Source: Acidobacteriota bacterium (lineage in GTDB: Bacteria; Acidobacteriota; Terriglobia; Terriglobales; Acidobacteriaceae). Taken from it: a DNA stretch of 6,733 nucleotides. Below are positions 5,872 to 6,733 of this stretch, one piece after another (positions within the stretch are counted from its first letter, which is position 1; each line of letters begins with the position of its first letter). The DNA is taken from NCBI GenBank assembly GCA_003225615.1, contig QIAS01000343.1, forward strand, positions 1-6,733, given 5' to 3'. Under the pieces are notes generated by a model that saw only the letters and a list, made by a program, of their open reading frames with translations, was not told the DNA's origin and did not search any database. A program made the translations under genes and the position numbers.

Positions 5872-6733
5872 GGCTCAACCCTCGAGTTCGCCCATCGCAA
5901 CCCAGAAAAACGGCCGCTGGGGTTCGCCATTCACGAGTTCACCATCGAGGACCTCGGCGGCCGGGGCCCTATGCGGTTCCAGATCGCGCTTTTGAACCCG
6001 CAGCCGCCGGGCGAGGTGCGAGCTACTGGGCGTCTGGGCCCATGGAGAGCCAACCAGGTTTCGCAAACGCCGATTGCCGGCAGTTATTCGTTCCAGCGTG
6101 CTGATCTCGGCGTCTTCAAAGGCATTGCTGGAATACTTTCCTCCGAAGGAAAATTTCAAGGCATGCTCAGGGAGATGGAAGTACAAGGCGCCACGCTTAC
6201 TCCCGACTTTGAAGTCACGAGAAGCGGGCACCGGTTTCGCTTGGCTACCAAGTTCCGCGCGGCGGTAAGTGGCACGAACGGTGACGTCGTGCTGCGAGAT
6301 GTGAGTGCTCATTTTTTGAATACGACGGTTAATTCAGCAGGCAGTATTGAGGGGCACGCGGGTGAGAAGGGCAAGACAGCTTCTCTGGAACTGGCTGTCC
6401 GGGAAGGATTAATTCAGGACGTTTTATTTATTTTCGTGAGGGAGCCTCACCCTCCCCTGGCAGGAATAGTCAGCTTCACGGCGAAGACCACGATCCCTCC
6501 AGGGCACCGCCCTTTTCTGCGCAAAGTCGAACTGCAAGGAGACTTTGGAATCGACAACGCCCGCTTTACTAGGTCCGAGACCCAACAAAAGGTGGACAAA
6601 CTCAGCGAACGTGCCCGGGGTAAAAAGAAGGAGGATGAGGACGACCCGGAGAGCGTTCTTTCAGACCTGAAAGGACACGTAGTTCTGAAAAATGGCACAG
6701 CTACGTTTACCAATCTCTCGTTTGTAGTTCCCG
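5872..6733 (+). pseudogene. Continuation of the AsmA-like protein in a second frame, 3' partial
   Basis: The frame is open without a stop to the window edge, about 287 codons. It opens GSTLEFAHRNPEKRPLGFAI and continues with IHEFTIEDLGGRGPMRFQ, PGEVRATGRLGPW, FQRADLGVFKGIAGILSSEG, TPDFEVTRSGHRF, GTNGDVVLRDVSA, LQGDFGIDNARFT and ATFTNLSFVVP. These are repeated beta-strand segments of an AsmA-like periplasmic domain, where family members are thought to take part in envelope lipid or outer-membrane biogenesis. A charged stretch RARGKKKEDEDD (about 6610-6645) is probably a loop. There is no good start near its beginning; the first ATG is at 5968, inside the conserved region. It is therefore the rest of the preceding gene, shifted by one frame, with some residues apparently missing at the junction near 5850-5870. 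Whether this is mutation or sequence error is undecided. Confidence 0.75.

Noticed and set aside
5875..6312. 145-residue minus-strand open frame
   Set aside because: It lies opposite the AsmA-like coding segment, which shows clear family motifs; the antisense translation shows none.

Overview
The window is GC-rich DNA with short intergenic gaps, genes on both strands and no mobile elements, CRISPR arrays, tRNAs or rRNAs. The protein set (AhpE/BCP-like peroxiredoxin, a class V PLP enzyme without a desulfurase cysteine loop, a large AsmA-like membrane protein) suggests a soil-type bacterium, most likely Acidobacteriota. That placement is inferred from protein style only and is of moderate confidence.

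Layout, left to right. (1) 1-1176 (+): class V PLP-dependent aminotransferase-fold enzyme, 5' end cut by the window, followed by a hairpin terminator at 1278-1304. (2) 1309-1797 (-): a peroxiredoxin whose reading frame is interrupted once, by an in-frame TGA at 1651-1653, exactly at the peroxidatic-cysteine position of the PxxxTxxC motif. The frame is intact and family-like on both sides, and a hairpin with bacterial SECIS features follows the TGA, so I read it as a selenoprotein with Sec49. (3) 1911-2111 (-): a 66-residue cold-shock protein with a textbook terminator at 1861-1889 and a probable long 5' leader. (4) 2362-4032 (+): a 556-residue protein that appears to fuse a phosphoribosyltransferase-like domain to a divergent aminoglycoside-phosphotransferase-like kinase domain; function unknown. 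(5) 4048-4566 (-): a secreted SixA-like histidine phosphatase, convergent with gene 4. (6) 4662-5308 (+): a SAM-dependent methyltransferase whose C-terminal tail lies in another frame. (7) 5406-6733 (+): an AsmA-like membrane-anchored protein, also frameshifted near 5850-5870 and running off the right edge.

The genes do not form one pathway. The peroxiredoxin has a terminator upstream of it (that of the cold-shock gene) and faces the PLP enzyme tail to tail, so it is probably transcribed alone or by readthrough from the cold-shock gene. The methyltransferase and AsmA-like gene may be co-transcribed. The strongest finding is the selenocysteine peroxiredoxin, which ordinary gene calling would reduce to a 71-residue fragment or a pseudogene. 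The second is the PRTase-kinase fusion. The frameshifts in genes 6 and 7 could be real decay or local sequence error, and they are a reason to verify the TGA against raw reads.
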